64,000 nucleotides of DNA from Flaccisagitta enflata (Eukaryota > Chaetognatha > Sagittoidea > Aphragmophora). The first letter of the stretch is position 1, and every line of letters begins with the position of its first letter. This document shows, one piece after another, positions 23,704 through 34,947 of this stretch. The position numbers were made by a program, and so were the translations under genes. The notes below the pieces were generated by a model. The model was not told where the DNA came from. It worked only from the letters and a program-made list of their open reading frames with translations, and ran no database searches. The stretch lies in contig OZ231128.1 of the NCBI GenBank assembly GCA_965153355.1, forward strand, positions 12,524,001 to 12,588,000, written 5' to 3'.

Positions 23704-24046
23704 GTTTTTAGTCGCGTGCTACGCGACTCTACATCCTTCATTGGTTGGTTGGTTGGTCGGTCGGTCGGTCGGTTGGTTGGTTGGTTGGTCCCTTTTCCTC
23801 CTGTGTGAAAGAATAGGTCATCGGCCCCTTTGGGGCCACTGCCCCTCTCACCATCAAACACACATATATACTCACATAGGGGCAACAGGTACCGCTGACC
23901 ATCTAACGCTTTTGCAACTATTACTTTTTTGGCGTTTTTTGAGCTTTTTGAGCATACGGCTCCTGCCCAGATGCCCTAGTGACCTTCTCCAGCACTGCTC
24001 CTGCCCACCCGCACGCGACTAGGGTAGCCGTGTATCCGGCCTTGTT
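23704..24046 (+). mobile_element. Hairpin element, TCGCG subfamily, with insertion
   Basis: Hairpin AGTCGCGTGCTACGCGACT (23710-23728), a GGTTGGTCGGTCGG array, then an inserted segment (CCCCTTTGGGGCCACTGCCC, AACACACATATATACTCACA) also found at 48285-48380. It resumes with the normal middle and ends CCGCACGCGACTAGGG, GCCGTGTATCCGGC and CTTGTT. Confidence 0.72.
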
Positions 24047-24712
24047 CATACTCTATTTTGATATATTTTTCTTGTTTCCCTTTAAAGCAAGGGCGGCGAG
24101 AGGAGGGGGTCGACCCAAAATCATATGAGGGGCCTGGGAGATTTCAAAGAAATCTTTCTAGTGTGACCAGGCACAAGAACTGGCTATGTCCGTTGGTTAG
24201 TTGGATGGTTGGTTGGTCAGTCAGTCAGTAATGCATTTGTTTGATGATCCACATGTCACACCTTATTGGCCTACTTAACCTTGTTTGAAAATAATTAAAA
24301 ACAAAAAACAAAAATGAAAAAATGAAAAATGAAAAATATGATTTATGAATTATAAAAAGGGAGGATAGGGATAGGGGGGGCCCGACCAAGGGGGCCAGTG
24401 GGGGGCCCGCCATTTCTCTCGCCGTCCCTGCTTTAATGATAGTCAGTTGGTCATTGTCTCATCGTAGAGCCTGAATATTCCAACGTTTGTATGGATGAAT
24501 ATTTCAAAAGATAATCAGCTACGAATGTCGGATTCCAAATTTCTGATCAGTACGAATCTGGAAGTGTTGTACGGGGCAGGGAAGGGGGAGGCCGGAGGAG
24601 AAGATTCATCCGCACGTTGCACACAAGATCATCCCGTATTCTTTAGAGCTTATTAACGCGAAAGGTTTACCACGGCCCACTGAACCAAATCAACTGATAC
24701 CAACGAACGGAC

Positions 24713-24735
24713 NNNNNNNNNNNNNNNNNNNNNNN
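24713..24735. other. Assembly gap (23 N)
   Basis: Undetermined bases directly before a (TTTC)n run (24736-24811); the gap probably reflects unresolved repeat length. Confidence 0.99.
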
Positions 24736-24738
24736 TTT

Positions 24739-24811
<73 letters not shown>

Positions 24812-24889
24812 GAACAGTTTTCGTCGGTGACTATGAAGTAGCAGTGATGTGTAGTCTGTTTGTTTGTTTGTTTGTCTGTCTGTTTAAAA

Positions 24890-25985
24890 CCCTCTTATAT
24901 TTTTGGAACCAGACTTCAGAATTTCATGAAACTTTGCTGGTGTTGTTTATAGGTCAACAGGAGCTTGTGTACTGATTTTCAAAAAAAAATCAATAACTTT
25001 TACTACCCTTTGCCTATTATTTTTGTAGTACCGGGTCATCCAGCTGAGTTGTCGGATTCCATTAAGCTTTTACTCACAGATGCTAAAAGTCATGTATTTG
25101 AAATTAATCTAGTCTTAAAGAGTATATATTGACATTTGTTGTGTCAAAATTTCATCCATTTTGGTCAAGTAGTTTGTCTTCAACATGGATTTGAACTTGA
25201 AGATCTTATTTCAGGACTGGGCAGATTTCCCATAAATTTCATGAATTGTGCAGGTTAACATCACCAAAATTTTTGAAACATCAATCCAAAAAAGGCTTAA
25301 ATCCGTCATGTTTTTGAAGTAATTAAAAAAGTATGTCAGCTGCTCTTTCATTTGAGATCAGTCTTGTCTCTACAACATGAATATTTAAAAAAAATATGAA
25401 AATGAAGGCAAGCAGAATTTTTGATTTTTTATGCAAAATCTGTCAAATGGGAAAATACTCTTGTCACTTCAAATTTACATAAAAGACAAACTACTTGACC
25501 AAAATGGTTGAAATTTTGATACAAAAAATGTCAATCTATACTGATCAAGACTTGATTAATTTCAAATCCATGTCTTTTGGCATCAGGGAGTAAAAGCTTA
25601 ACAGAATCCAACAACTCAGGTGGATGACCCTGTATTATTTAGCTGGGACTTATGTGGTTTACATAGGTAGAGGGTAGTAAAAGTTAATGAATTTTTTTTT
25701 AATTTGGTATACAAGTAGAGGGTAGTAAATAGATAACCCCTGCAAAATTCGAATTAATTCTGAAGTCTGGTTTATGAGATATTAGCTTATTTATGTAGTA
25801 ATATGTTACTATGACTTAGACAGTTTACATAGGCAAAGGGTAGCAAAGTTATGTGAATTTTTTTTTAATTTGGTATACAAGTAAAAGATATTAATTGAAC
25901 TGCCCCTGCAAAATTTGAATTAAATCTGAAGTCTGGTTTATATGATATTAGCTTATTAATGTAGTAATATGTTACTAGGACTTAA
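24890..25985. repeat. Foldback element with ~290-bp arms plus a tandem arm copy
   Basis: 24900-25193 is inverted against 25478-25770; for example GGTCAAGTAGTTTGTCTT near 25170 against AAGACAAACTACTTGACC near 25485. The right arm's outer part is then repeated once in tandem (25806-25985, unit about 180 bases, containing AATTTGGTATACAAGT). No coding potential. Confidence 0.7.
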
Positions 25986-26084
25986 ACGATTTTTATAGAG
26001 GATTGGAGTTGATGAATTCTTTTACTTGCTCATTTATTACATTCTGATTTTTCTTAAGGTTTGCCATCATGGATTTCAAGATTC

Positions 26085-26455
26085 ATCTTCAACTACTGTC
26101 ATCATCTTCAACTACTGTCATCATCTTCAACTACTGTCATCATCTTCAACTACTGTCATCATTTTCAACTACTGTCATCATCTTCAACTACTGTCATCAT
26201 CTTCAACTACTGTCATCATCTTCAACTACTGTCATCTTCCTCAACTACTGTCATCTTCCTCAACTACTGTCATCTTCCTCAACTACTGTCATCTTCCTCA
26301 ACTACTGTCATCTTCCTCAACTACTGTCATCTTCCTCAACTACTGTCATCTTCCTCAACTACTGTCATCTTCCTCAACTACTGTCATCTTCCTCAACTAC
26401 TGTCATCATCTTCAACTACTGTCATCATCCTCAACTACTGTCATCATCCTCGACT
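26085..26455. repeat. 19-bp minisatellite TGTCATCATCTTCAACTAC
   Basis: About 19 units in two blocks, first CATCATCTTC then CATCTTCCTC variants. Open in three frames because the unit lacks stop patterns. It sits about 0.7 kb upstream of the bromodomain exon, probably in the intron of that gene. Confidence 0.93.
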
Positions 26456-26733
26456 ACAAAATTTTTTAAAAAAATTTTTGAAATTTTTTTTGAAAATTAT
26501 TTAAAAATTTGTTTTGAATTTTTTTTTTTTTTTTTTTTTTGGAAAATTTTTTAAAAAAATTTTTTTGAATATTTTTTTCTTAGATTTTTGTTGTCATTAT
26601 CATTCACTGTTGTCATCATCATCATCCACTATTGTTATCATTACCAAGTTTTGTCATCATTAAAAAAATATTGAATATTGAATATTTTTTTTCTTTTTTT
26701 CTTGAAATTGCTGTCTTGTCGTGTATCTCATCG

Positions 26734-26804
26734 AGTTGCGTTTGCGCAACGAAAAGCTTCAAAAATTACAGTCCCCAGTCGGGGACTGTAATTTTGAAGC
26801 TTTT
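26734..26804. other. Double hairpin
   Basis: Two adjacent palindromes. AGTTGCGTTTGCGCAAC (26734-26750) has the stem of the TTGCG hairpin subfamily. A long stem of about 24 pairs follows, AAAAGCTTC...TTACAGTCCCC (26752-26776) against GGGGACTGTAA...GAAGCTTTT (26781-26804), with one unpaired base and a loop of about four. Confidence 0.75.
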
Positions 26805-27120
26805 TTTCTTTTTTTCTTTCTTTATTTCTTTATTTCTTTCTATTTGAACATTACTTTCCCCTTTCTTTTTTTCTTTCTTTCTTTCTTTATTTCTTTGTCT
26901 CCCATTCTTTCTCTTTCATTCCCTATTTCATTTATTTCATTTATTTCTTCCTTTCTTTCCAGCCCATCTCTTTCTTCCCTGCGTTTCTCTCTCTTGATTT
27001 TTCATCTCTTTCAATTGTCCTGATTTTGTTCATTTCGTCCCTCTTCGCTCATCACGTTTGTCACTAATTACCCTCCATCTCTCCCCCTTCCCCCCCCCCC
27101 CCCCCTTCTGTCTTCCTCAG

Positions 27121-27319
27121 AGCGAAGATCAAGAACGGCAGCATCAGTTCCTTCGGTGAGATGAAGCGTGATATTTTGCTCATGTTCACCAACGCGCTTA
27201 TGTACAATTCCCGGCAAGACAGCGTCTTTCGTCAGTCGGCGGAAATGCTCAAGCACGTCGACGCGCAGATTCGCAAGGCAGAGTTTGAACTCGCCACCAG
27301 CGCGTCGCTCATGAATTAG
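27121..27319 (+). CDS. Terminal exon of a BRD8-like bromodomain protein (partial)
   Basis: A polypyrimidine tract including more than 15 C and TTCCTCAG gives a strong 3' splice site at 27120. The exon is entered in phase 2 and reads AKIKNGSISSFGEMKRDILL, MFTNALMYNS and further helices to a TAG at 27317-27319. This is the C-terminal half of a bromodomain. The asparagine in ALMYN is the conserved acetyl-lysine-binding residue. The wording (IxNGxI, FxRDIxLMFxNAxMYN, VFxxSAEMxxxVxxQI) is closest to BRD8, a subunit of the NuA4/TIP60 histone acetyltransferase complex in the nucleus. The exon is GC-richer than its surroundings, as real exons are here. The upstream exons with the ZA loop were not found before 27060 and may lie before the gap or outside the window. 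The protein stops about 20 residues after the bromodomain. Confidence 0.85.
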
Positions 27320-27404
27320 GGCGAAAATGCATTTAGGTACTCTCCCATGTACGTTCCGCAACTAAAACTGTGAACGATTTGAAAATGCAAAAAAAAAAAA
27401 ACAG

Positions 27405-27560
27405 AACAAGGCCGGATACACGGCAATCCAGTCGCGGACGGCTGGGCAGGAGCAGTGATACAAAAACTGCTCACAATTTCAGAAATATTTCGGACAGACG
27501 GACGACCGACCGACCGACCGACACGGCAAGGTGTAGAGTCGCGTGTCTGTGGCTAAAAAC
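27405..27560 (-). mobile_element. Hairpin element, TCGCG subfamily, near a gene 3' end
   Basis: AACAAGGCCGGATACACGGC, the distal arm CAGTCGCGGACGG, GGGCAGGAGC, a GACCGACCGACC array, GGCAAGGTGTAG and a decayed terminal stem (AGTCGCGTGTCTGTGGCT). It lies about 90 bases after the BRD8-like stop. A further hairpin-end fragment, TTCCGCAACTAAAA, occurs at about 27351-27364 inside the likely 3' UTR. Confidence 0.7.
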
Positions 27561-27610
27561 AAGAGTGGTTCTAAAGGTGATTGTTGTTGCCATGCTGAGA
27601 TTTCCTCATC

Positions 27611-28586
27611 ATTGATCAACAAGGCCAAGAGATGTCCAATAGATGCGTCCTCTTTAGATGTAACTTGTAAGATATTATCATAACAATGGCCAAAATAAAA
27701 ACCGGACGCTCGGTTTTTCATGTTGACTGAATACTACACATACTTTTTACTTAAAATCCATGAGCATTTTAAAGAGCTTCAAAAACTCTAAAAAACTAGA
27801 CCAAGCAGAAACTTTTAGCTTAAGTCGTTTTCAAATGACATAAGATTTAAATTCAACGCCTATTTTCTTGAAAGCAATTTACTGTGCCTCACAATTAGAC
27901 AATTTCTGTTTCATATATTCTGTAGAGTAAAGAAATCAAATAAATGGAACGAAATTCAGGGTAAAATTGAAGTATTTTTAATTCTCTACAAGATGGAATC
28001 AAGCAGAAATCATGATTCTTATTCGTTTACAAGCTATATCAATTCAAAGTTGGTTACTCTAAATACAAAGAAGTCAGATTTGAGATTTCTGAGTGGTCAT
28101 CTTTAAAGCATCATAACTTCTAAAGTTTTGAGGCTATAATGTTCTGTGAGAGCTCAAATGAAAGATATTTCGAAGCTCTTTGAAACCATCATAGATTTTA
28201 AGGGTTTATCTTGCTTAGTAACTGAGAAATCCTTGATCAAAAATCAGCGTCCGGTTTTTTTTTTGCCACTGTTACAAATTATTAAGATATAAAGATATGA
28301 CGATATAATAGTATGAAAATAAAAAGATTCAGAGATAAAGAGAAAAAACAAAACTGATTCCTCTCTTCCCTCCCCCTCACGCCCCAGGAGACAAAAGAGA
28401 CAAAAGAGACAAAAGAGACGGAAGAGATGAAAGAGACATAAGAAGTATAAGAGACAAGAAGAGACATGAAGAGAAATAAAGAGAAAACCTTGAAAATCGT
28501 GTTTTAGAATTTTCGCGTTTCAGACAGACAGACATTCCTACCAAGGGACAGACCCTCTTATAGAGATGCGAGGACGCATCTAAAAA
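27611..28586 (-). mobile_element. Possible long ATGCG-subfamily hairpin element
   Basis: Starts CAACAAGGCCAAGAGATG with the distal-type arm AGATGCGTCC near 27643 and ends with GACAGACCCTCTTATAG and the perfect palindrome AGATGCGAGGACGCATCT (28564-28581) plus AAAAA. The interior is unusual: AAAACCGGACGCTCGG near 27700 and CAGCGTCCGGTTTTTT near 28245 form a second inverted pair. Linking the two ends into one element is inference. Confidence 0.4.
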
Positions 28587-29514
28587 CGCAAAAATATCCA
28601 GAACCGTTGATTCAAGATATGATGTATGCGATGCAACGTTTTGCCTGTTTGTGTCATTCTGCTTTCGTTTTCATTTATTGGATTCATCAATTCTGAAAAT
28701 AGTTCCGTCTTGAAGTTTGGTTTACTTGCAAACAAACCGTCCAATTGTTATGACGAACTCCATTAACTTTCGAATTTGATTATCGCAAATACCTTAAGAT
28801 TTAGGTACCTTGTTATTGTGGTAATTCCCGTTCGTTATCTAGTTTAGTTTTCCAGCTATTCAGTACGTTTGGATAAAACTTTTCTACTAATTACCAGCGT
28901 TTACAGCTGGTTGACGATGTTGAATGTGTCCGTTTATTAAATGTTATTGTGCCATTTTCGTTGCTTAACTTCAAAATAAATGCACTGATATATAAAGCTT
29001 TTTTCTTAGTTTGGCATTCGTTCTTTTTGGATTTTTTTGTAGAATTAAGTAAAAGAAAGAATGAAAGATAGTAAACGATTGCATGAGCGGGCAAAACTAG
29101 TTATTTGTATATTGACAATAAGGCAGCTTCACAATAAGGCATAATTTTTCCCAGTCCCTTTGCATGCGCTCTAGTGAAGCTGAACTGTGGTTGAAAATTT
29201 GGAAATTCACTTCGTGATCTTCATGGATTATCTTTATTCTAACTTAAAAATCAAACGCATTGAGTTAGAAATTTGGTCTTGGCGCCATTTTAAAGAAAAT
29301 TTGAAGCTCTTTAATTTGATCATCATGGATAACAAGTAGCTAAGACAATCCTGAGCTGCATCATTGACAAAAATGTGAAGACTAAAATTGCTCATTTCAG
29401 TCAGCGATTTTTTTCTCCAAACCTTTGCCATTTCTAAACAAATAAAGCAACATCGCATTTCGAAGATTTTTTTGCAGAGCTTTCAAACGATCATGAATTT
29501 TCTATGGCTCACCA
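28587..29514. other. Intergenic, no gene seen
   Basis: AT-rich, apparently single-copy sequence within the window. No splice-bounded conserved open frame is recognised on either strand. Confidence 0.5.
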
Positions 29515-29655
29515 GAGGTCACCAGACCATTTGGGCAAGAGCAGTGAGGTCAAAGAAATAAAATCATAAAAAAAGTAGTGACCGACCGACCGACCAACCG
29601 ACCGACCAACCGACGGACAAAGCGGGTTGTAGAGTTGCGTGCACGCGACTAAAAA
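29515..29655 (-). mobile_element. Truncated hairpin element, TCGCG subfamily
   Basis: Lacks the AACAAGG end. It keeps GGTCACCAGACCATTTGGGC, AAAATCATAAAAAAAGTA, a GACCGACCAACC array, AAAGCGGGTTGTAG and the hairpin AGTTGCGTGCACGCGACT, where one arm carries C to T (a wobble pair). Confidence 0.7.
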
Positions 29656-29801
29656 TCACAGAATATTGACAATTTTTCTGGAATACATGGATATGTGTTT
29701 CTATTGCAATCGACACCCATCGTCAATAAAGCATCTTATAAGTTTATATACTAAATATCAGTTTCATAGGTTTATTTGTTTTCCTTCTTTAAATTCCCCC
29801 G

Positions 29802-30077
29802 TTTTTAGATGCGTCCGTCAGGAACGCATCTCTATAAGAGGGTCTGTCCGTCCGTCGGTCCGTCCGTCGGTCCGTCCGTCGGTCCGTCCGTCACGCCTGA
29901 GCGAAAACCGCGGTTTTTGGCCACGGTGATACCCTACACTGAAACAAATGATCAACCAACATGTTTTGAGTCTTTCCATCCGTCTGTTCGTCCATCTGTC
30001 TGTCCATACATATATGTCACATGATCAATACACGCTGAGACACAGCCCGGACGCATCGTTGCCCGGTCGGGCTTGTT
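29802..30077 (+). mobile_element. Hairpin element, ATGCG subfamily, full copy
   Basis: T5, hairpin arms AGATGCGTCCG (29807-) and AACGCATCT (-29831), CTATAAGAGGGTCTG, a GTCCGTCCGTCGG array and a middle with ACCGCGGTTTTTGG. The distal arm is GGACGCATCG, followed by the small hairpin GCCCGGTCGGGC and TTGTT. It keeps the shared architecture with a different stem sequence. Confidence 0.75.
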
Positions 30078-30419
30078 CTAAGTCTAGACGACTTTTACTG
30101 TACCCAGACTGAAAGATATGGAAGATTACACGGCTGGTCTCGCTAATATCGCAGTCAAGCTCACAAGTCGAAAGTTGGTGTGAATGAATAAAGGAATGAA
30201 TGAATGAATTTGATTTGCGAATCTTACAAACAAGAATTGTCGGGAATAAAAGTTGCAGTCAGTCAACGACTTTTTGACATATTCCAGAGAAATATGGTTT
30301 TCATTTTCTTATTAAAAAGTTGAGTATTTCATCCAGTTGATTGGGGTTTCCACTTTCCAATAAAATTGATTAGTAGAGTAAATTTGATAATTCTCTTTTA
30401 TTTGATACCAAGCAGAATT

Positions 30420-30790
30420 CTTTTTGGCTAATATTTTTCTGGTTATGATTATTTAAAGATTTTTTTGCAAAAAAAGTTATTTATTTTTTTTTTGTTATGA
30501 TTTTATGTAGGATCAATAAAGGAGTGTATCTATATTTGAGAATGCAAATACAAGAAAACATGTTAATGAGCATAGCTGCTCATCTGTCATGGTGTTGAGT
30601 ATTCTAGCTTACTTAGCTCAGTTTTTTTTTTTTATACTCGATCGATAAAAAAAAATGATTTGATTAATTTTTGAGTACGCAAAAACAGAAAAGCATGTAA
30701 GGGAGCATAATTGGTCATCTGTGTGAGTGATTTTGAGTATCTTAGCTCATCTAGCTCATTCGGCTCAGTCCAATGTTTCTTTGATTTTTA
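30420..30790 (+). repeat. ~120-bp repeat (GAGCATAGCTGCTCATCTG)
   Basis: Two to three diverged units with GCATAGCTGCTCATCTGT, GAGTATTCTAGCT and TAGCTCAGT. The same family occurs in inverse orientation at 50020-50460. Confidence 0.65.
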
Positions 30791-31019
30791 AAATTGCTCT
30801 GGATTTATTTTGATAAATGAAAAAAATTTTGATGACAGAAGAAAAAAGTAGGAATTAGTCTATGTTTACGACTTTTTCCTCACGGCGATAGCCGCCATTA
30901 CTGGTAAGAATTGTGAGAGGCTTACATCGACGAATAGCCAGGCCTGATTTTAGAGCGAGCCCGCGAGCCCGATGCTCTCTATTTTGCTCTTCCGTCTGCG
31001 GTCTTTCGGTCTGTAGGGC

Positions 31020-32930
31020 TTCATAAAAAGGGCGAGTCCCCTGATACCTATGAAGTTGGGTCTTAAAATGTGCGTATCATCTTGGGGAACACTGATCCAG
31101 GTTCATTATACCCAGTTTCAGGTGCTAGTTCGAACGTCCCCAAATAAAGTGTCCAAAATGGCCAAAATTAGCCATTTTTGACCGTTTTTGGCCCTTAAAC
31201 CGATCTTAAACATGGAGTAGAGCCATGAAATTTTGCACACACATGTATCAGACCCTAATTTAGTTGTATGTAAAAAATTTTGAACCTCGGAAATTTTTTA
31301 GGTACCTAAATATGGAAAAAACGTGTTTTTCGCGAATTTTGAAAAGAAAAAAAAATTGTGTTACCCCCCTTAAAGTTCACCAATTTGGACAAAATCTTTA
31401 CTGGAGATACTTCACATTATGAAGTACCTTTATGCAAAATTTCATCAAAATCGGAGCCCTTAAAGTACCCGAAATTGTCTTTGAAAATCCAAAAATGGAA
31501 AAAAATGACTTCGAAAATCATCTTTGGGCCAGGGACATTGCCATGTTATGGCAGGGACGTATGAACCAAGGGCTAAAATTCCTTTTAGTGACTGTTGTTG
31601 ATGCCCAAAAAAAATTTCATGACCCTGAGAGCATTTTTTGGGTGTCAAAATACACTTTTTTGGAGACCATCAGACCCAAAATCACAAAATTTGACGATTT
31701 TTGGCCTTTTTTCAAGTTAAACCCTAAGAAGAAGTTGAAATATGAATCAAAAATTTTGCATGGACATAAAGTAGACCTTAATAAAGATTCATGAAAAAAA
31801 AATTTTCGGTAAAAAAAATTTATTGATACCTGAATTAGGAAAAATCGGTTTTTTTTTATTTTATAAATGAAAAAAAATGTTGTTACCCCCCTTAAAGTTC
31901 ACCGATTTTGACAAAATTTTTACTGAAGATACTTCACATTACGAAGTACCTCCATGCAAAATTTCATCAAAATCAGAGTACTCTAAGTACCCAAAATTGT
32001 GTTCAAAAATTAAAAAATGGAAAAAAAAGGACCTGAAAATCGTCTTTTGGCCGGAGACATTGCCATGTTATGGCAGGGACGTATGAGCCAAGGGCCAAAA
32101 TTCCTTTTAGGGACTGTTGTTGATGCCCAAAAAAAATTTCATGACTCTGAGAGCATTTTTTGAGTGTCAAATAACAATTTTTGGGAGACTGTAGGACCCA
32201 AAATCGCAAAATTTTGAAATTTTTGGCCTTTTTTCAAGTTATTACCTAAAAAAAGGTGAAATATCAGCCAATTATTTTGCATGCACATGTAATAGACCTT
32301 AATAAAGATTCATGATAAAAAATTTTTTTGTTACAAACATTTCTAGGTACCTAAATTAGGAAAAATCGGGTTTTTCGCGATTTTTTTAATGAAAAAGAAT
32401 GTTGTTACCCCCCTTAAAGTTCACCAAAATTTTTACTGGAGATACTTTACATTATGGAGTACTACCATGCAAAATTTCATAAAAATCGGGGCACTCTAAG
32501 TACCAAAAAATGCTTTCGCAAAGCAAAAAATGAAAAAAAATGACTTGGAAAATCGTCTTTTTGCCCTAGACATCGCCATGTTATGGCAGGGATGTATGAA
32601 CCAAGGGCCAAAATTCCTTTTAGATACTGTTGTTGATGCCCAAAAAAAATTTCATGTCCCCGAGAGCAATTTTTGGGTGTCAAATAAAAAATTTTTGGAG
32701 ACCATTGTTCCCAAAGTTGCGAAATTTGACGTTTTTTGCCCTTTTTTAAGCTATCACCTAGACAAAGTTGAAATAAGGCAAGAGTTTCTCATAAACACAT
32801 AACAGACCCTAATGAAGAATCCTTATATTAAATGTTTTTTGTTACAAAGTTCTTGGCACCAAAATTAAGAAAGAATGGGATTTTCACGTTTTTTTTATGG
32901 AAAAAAATGTTTACCCCTCTTAAAGTTAAC
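31020..32930 (+). repeat. ~520-bp satellite, three tandem copies
   Basis: Each unit starts TTACCCCCCTTAAAGTTCAC (about 31360, 31884, 32405; a fourth start at about 32911) and contains GGAGATACTTCACATTATGA, CCATGTTATGGCAGGGA and GTTGTTGATGCCC. Similar short peptides can be read in some units, but frames and starts differ between copies, so I treat it as non-coding satellite. Confidence 0.82.
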
Positions 32931-33039
32931 CGTTTTGAGTTTTTGCATTGTCCGCGACTATCTTGCTGTGTATCTGGCCTTGTTTTAATAAAAAAATTTG
33001 AAATATAGACTGAGATCCTCCGCCTCCCCCAAAAAAATA

Positions 33040-33119
33040 ATTTCATCTGCTCGCTTGGTAGTCAGTGATATAGTAAAACATATTTTTTTATATGTCAAAT
33101 ATCAAAGACCAGAGCCAGG
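33040..33119. repeat. Empty-site copy of a local duplication
   Basis: TCATCTGCTCGCTTGGTAGT through AAAGACCAGAGCC matches 33300-33349 joined to 33765-33789, with the MITE at 33351 missing. This defines a local duplication that predates the insertion. Confidence 0.85.
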
Positions 33120-33350
33120 GCCCACCACGAGGAGGTGGAGCAGGAAAAGGCCCCATCGGACAAATGGACAAATAGACAAACAGACGATAACTAACAGGAG
33201 ACTCTCTGATGTGTGGGATCGGTAAACTACACCAACTTCCTCATCTCTACTTGCTCCACTCTCTTCCTCCTCCTCTTCCATCTCTTCCTCGGAATAACTT
33301 TCATCTGCTCGCTTGGTAGTCAGTGATATAGTAAAACATATTTTTGTATA

Positions 33351-33762
33351 CACGCTTTTCTTTTTATAAGAACACTGTTTATAAGAACATCAGCCTCAGA
33401 TTTGGCCAAAAAATAAGAACATCTTAAGAACATGCTGAGCCTCAGATTTGAAGATAAAAATAGAAGTTTAAAAAAAAAGTAGTAAAATTAGATAAAAAAC
33501 CCTGAATGATAGATACTTTGACAATGCTTTCTATTATCTATTGAATATTAATCTTAGATTTTTTTTAATTAATGAAAATGTTTTTTTTTTTTTCAATTGC
33601 TTAAAAAACAAATTTTTATATTGATATAGATATATAATTAAAAAGATTATATAATTCAAAAATAAGAACATATTAAGAACGCTTGAGCCTCAAAAATGGG
33701 CTGAAAATAAGAACGCTGAGGCTGACTTTGAAAATCCATGTTCTTATAAAATGAAAAGCGTG
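33351..33762. mobile_element. TA-flanked MITE with an empty-site twin
   Basis: Inverted ends CACGCTTTTC...GAAAAGCGTG, extended imperfectly over about 60 bases (TATAAGAACA, CAGCCTCAG), flanked by TA on both sides. The flanking sequence ATAGTAAAACATATTTTT/ATGTCAAATATCAAAGACC also occurs uninterrupted at 33068-33115, giving the pre-insertion site. Tc1/mariner-type non-autonomous element, 412 bases. Confidence 0.85.
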
Positions 33763-33789
33763 TATGTCAAATATCAAAGACCAGAGCCA

Positions 33790-34080
33790 ACAACAGTCAC
33801 TTAAAGGAATTTTAGCCCTTGGTTCCTACGTTCCTGCCATAACATGGCGATGGCCCCGGCCAAAAGACGATTTTCGAAGTCATTTTTTTCCATTTTTTGA
33901 TTTCCGAAAGCAATTTTTGGTACTTAGAGTGCTCCGATTTTGATGAAATTTTGCATGGAGGTACTTCATGATGTGAAGTATCTCCAGTAAAAATTTTGTC
34001 CAAATCGGTGAACTTTAAGGGGGGTAACAATATTCTTTTTCATTTAAAAAATCGCGAAAAACCCAATTTTTCTTTTCAGT
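33790..34080 (-). repeat. Inverted copy of the 520-bp satellite unit
   Basis: Minus-strand unit ending in the TTACCCCCCTTAAAGTTCAC start (34010-34030), with CCATGTTATGGC in inverse. It lies 0.9 kb after the tandem array in opposite orientation. Confidence 0.8.
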
Positions 34081-34099
34081 CCTAAGCCATTTCAAAACG

Positions 34100-34880
34100 C
34101 ATGAGGCAAGAATTAGGCTACCAGACTTAAGTTTAAGAACCCAAAATGATATGAATCAATCACCGTTTGATGATCAATCACCTGTTGTAGAAAAAGTAAG
34201 CTGAAAAAAAAAAAACCAACCGGAAAGCGTTATGTTCTGCGTTTGAAACTGAATTGTACAAAGATGTTGTTTTGCACTGCGTACTTGCTCCTGTTGGTCT
34301 TTATTTGTTCCAAGAGTAAGCTCGTTGGTCGGCCTATTGGTTGGTAAAGCCTAGGGTTGGTAACCCAGGCTTAACTATTTTCATTGGCCCCGGATTAAGT
34401 AAGTGGATTATTGAATAGCACCTCTCCATCATCTCACAGTTCAGAGCCCACTTTCACCAACAAGCGCCATAAAATTTAATGGAGCTCTGCTTTTAAACGA
34501 ATTGAGCTACAGGTCCGGGATTGGTGTCATTTTGAAAAGTTAAGACAACCCTTTAAAATGGCACCGACATGTGGTTGGTGGCTTTATCACTTAAGAAGCA
34601 GCACACCTTGAAAGTTGATGCGTTTTTTCATTTTTCTGAAATGGCAACAGGAAAGTCGAGTCTTTTTTAAATGATCTCTGAATGGTTACTGTCTTTACAA
34701 TTGGTCATAGACAAAGCCAACACACAAAATCGGAGCTCATAAGCTATCCATGTCTTTTTTCAAAATTCAATTATCATCACTAGAAGCTGAGAAATGTCGT
34801 TTTGTAATCGGCGTGTTGGCGTGAAAAACCCTGTATATTCAGTTTATTCAAATGATTGAACACGTAGCAATTAAAAGGCG
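34100..34880. other. Intergenic, no gene seen
   Basis: No recognised exon or repeat; contains short diverged AT-rich sequence only. Confidence 0.45.
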
Positions 34881-34947
34881 GCGAAGACAGTCAATAAACA
34901 AAATACAAATGGCAAATCAACAAACAAAACAAAAGGACCGAAGAAGC

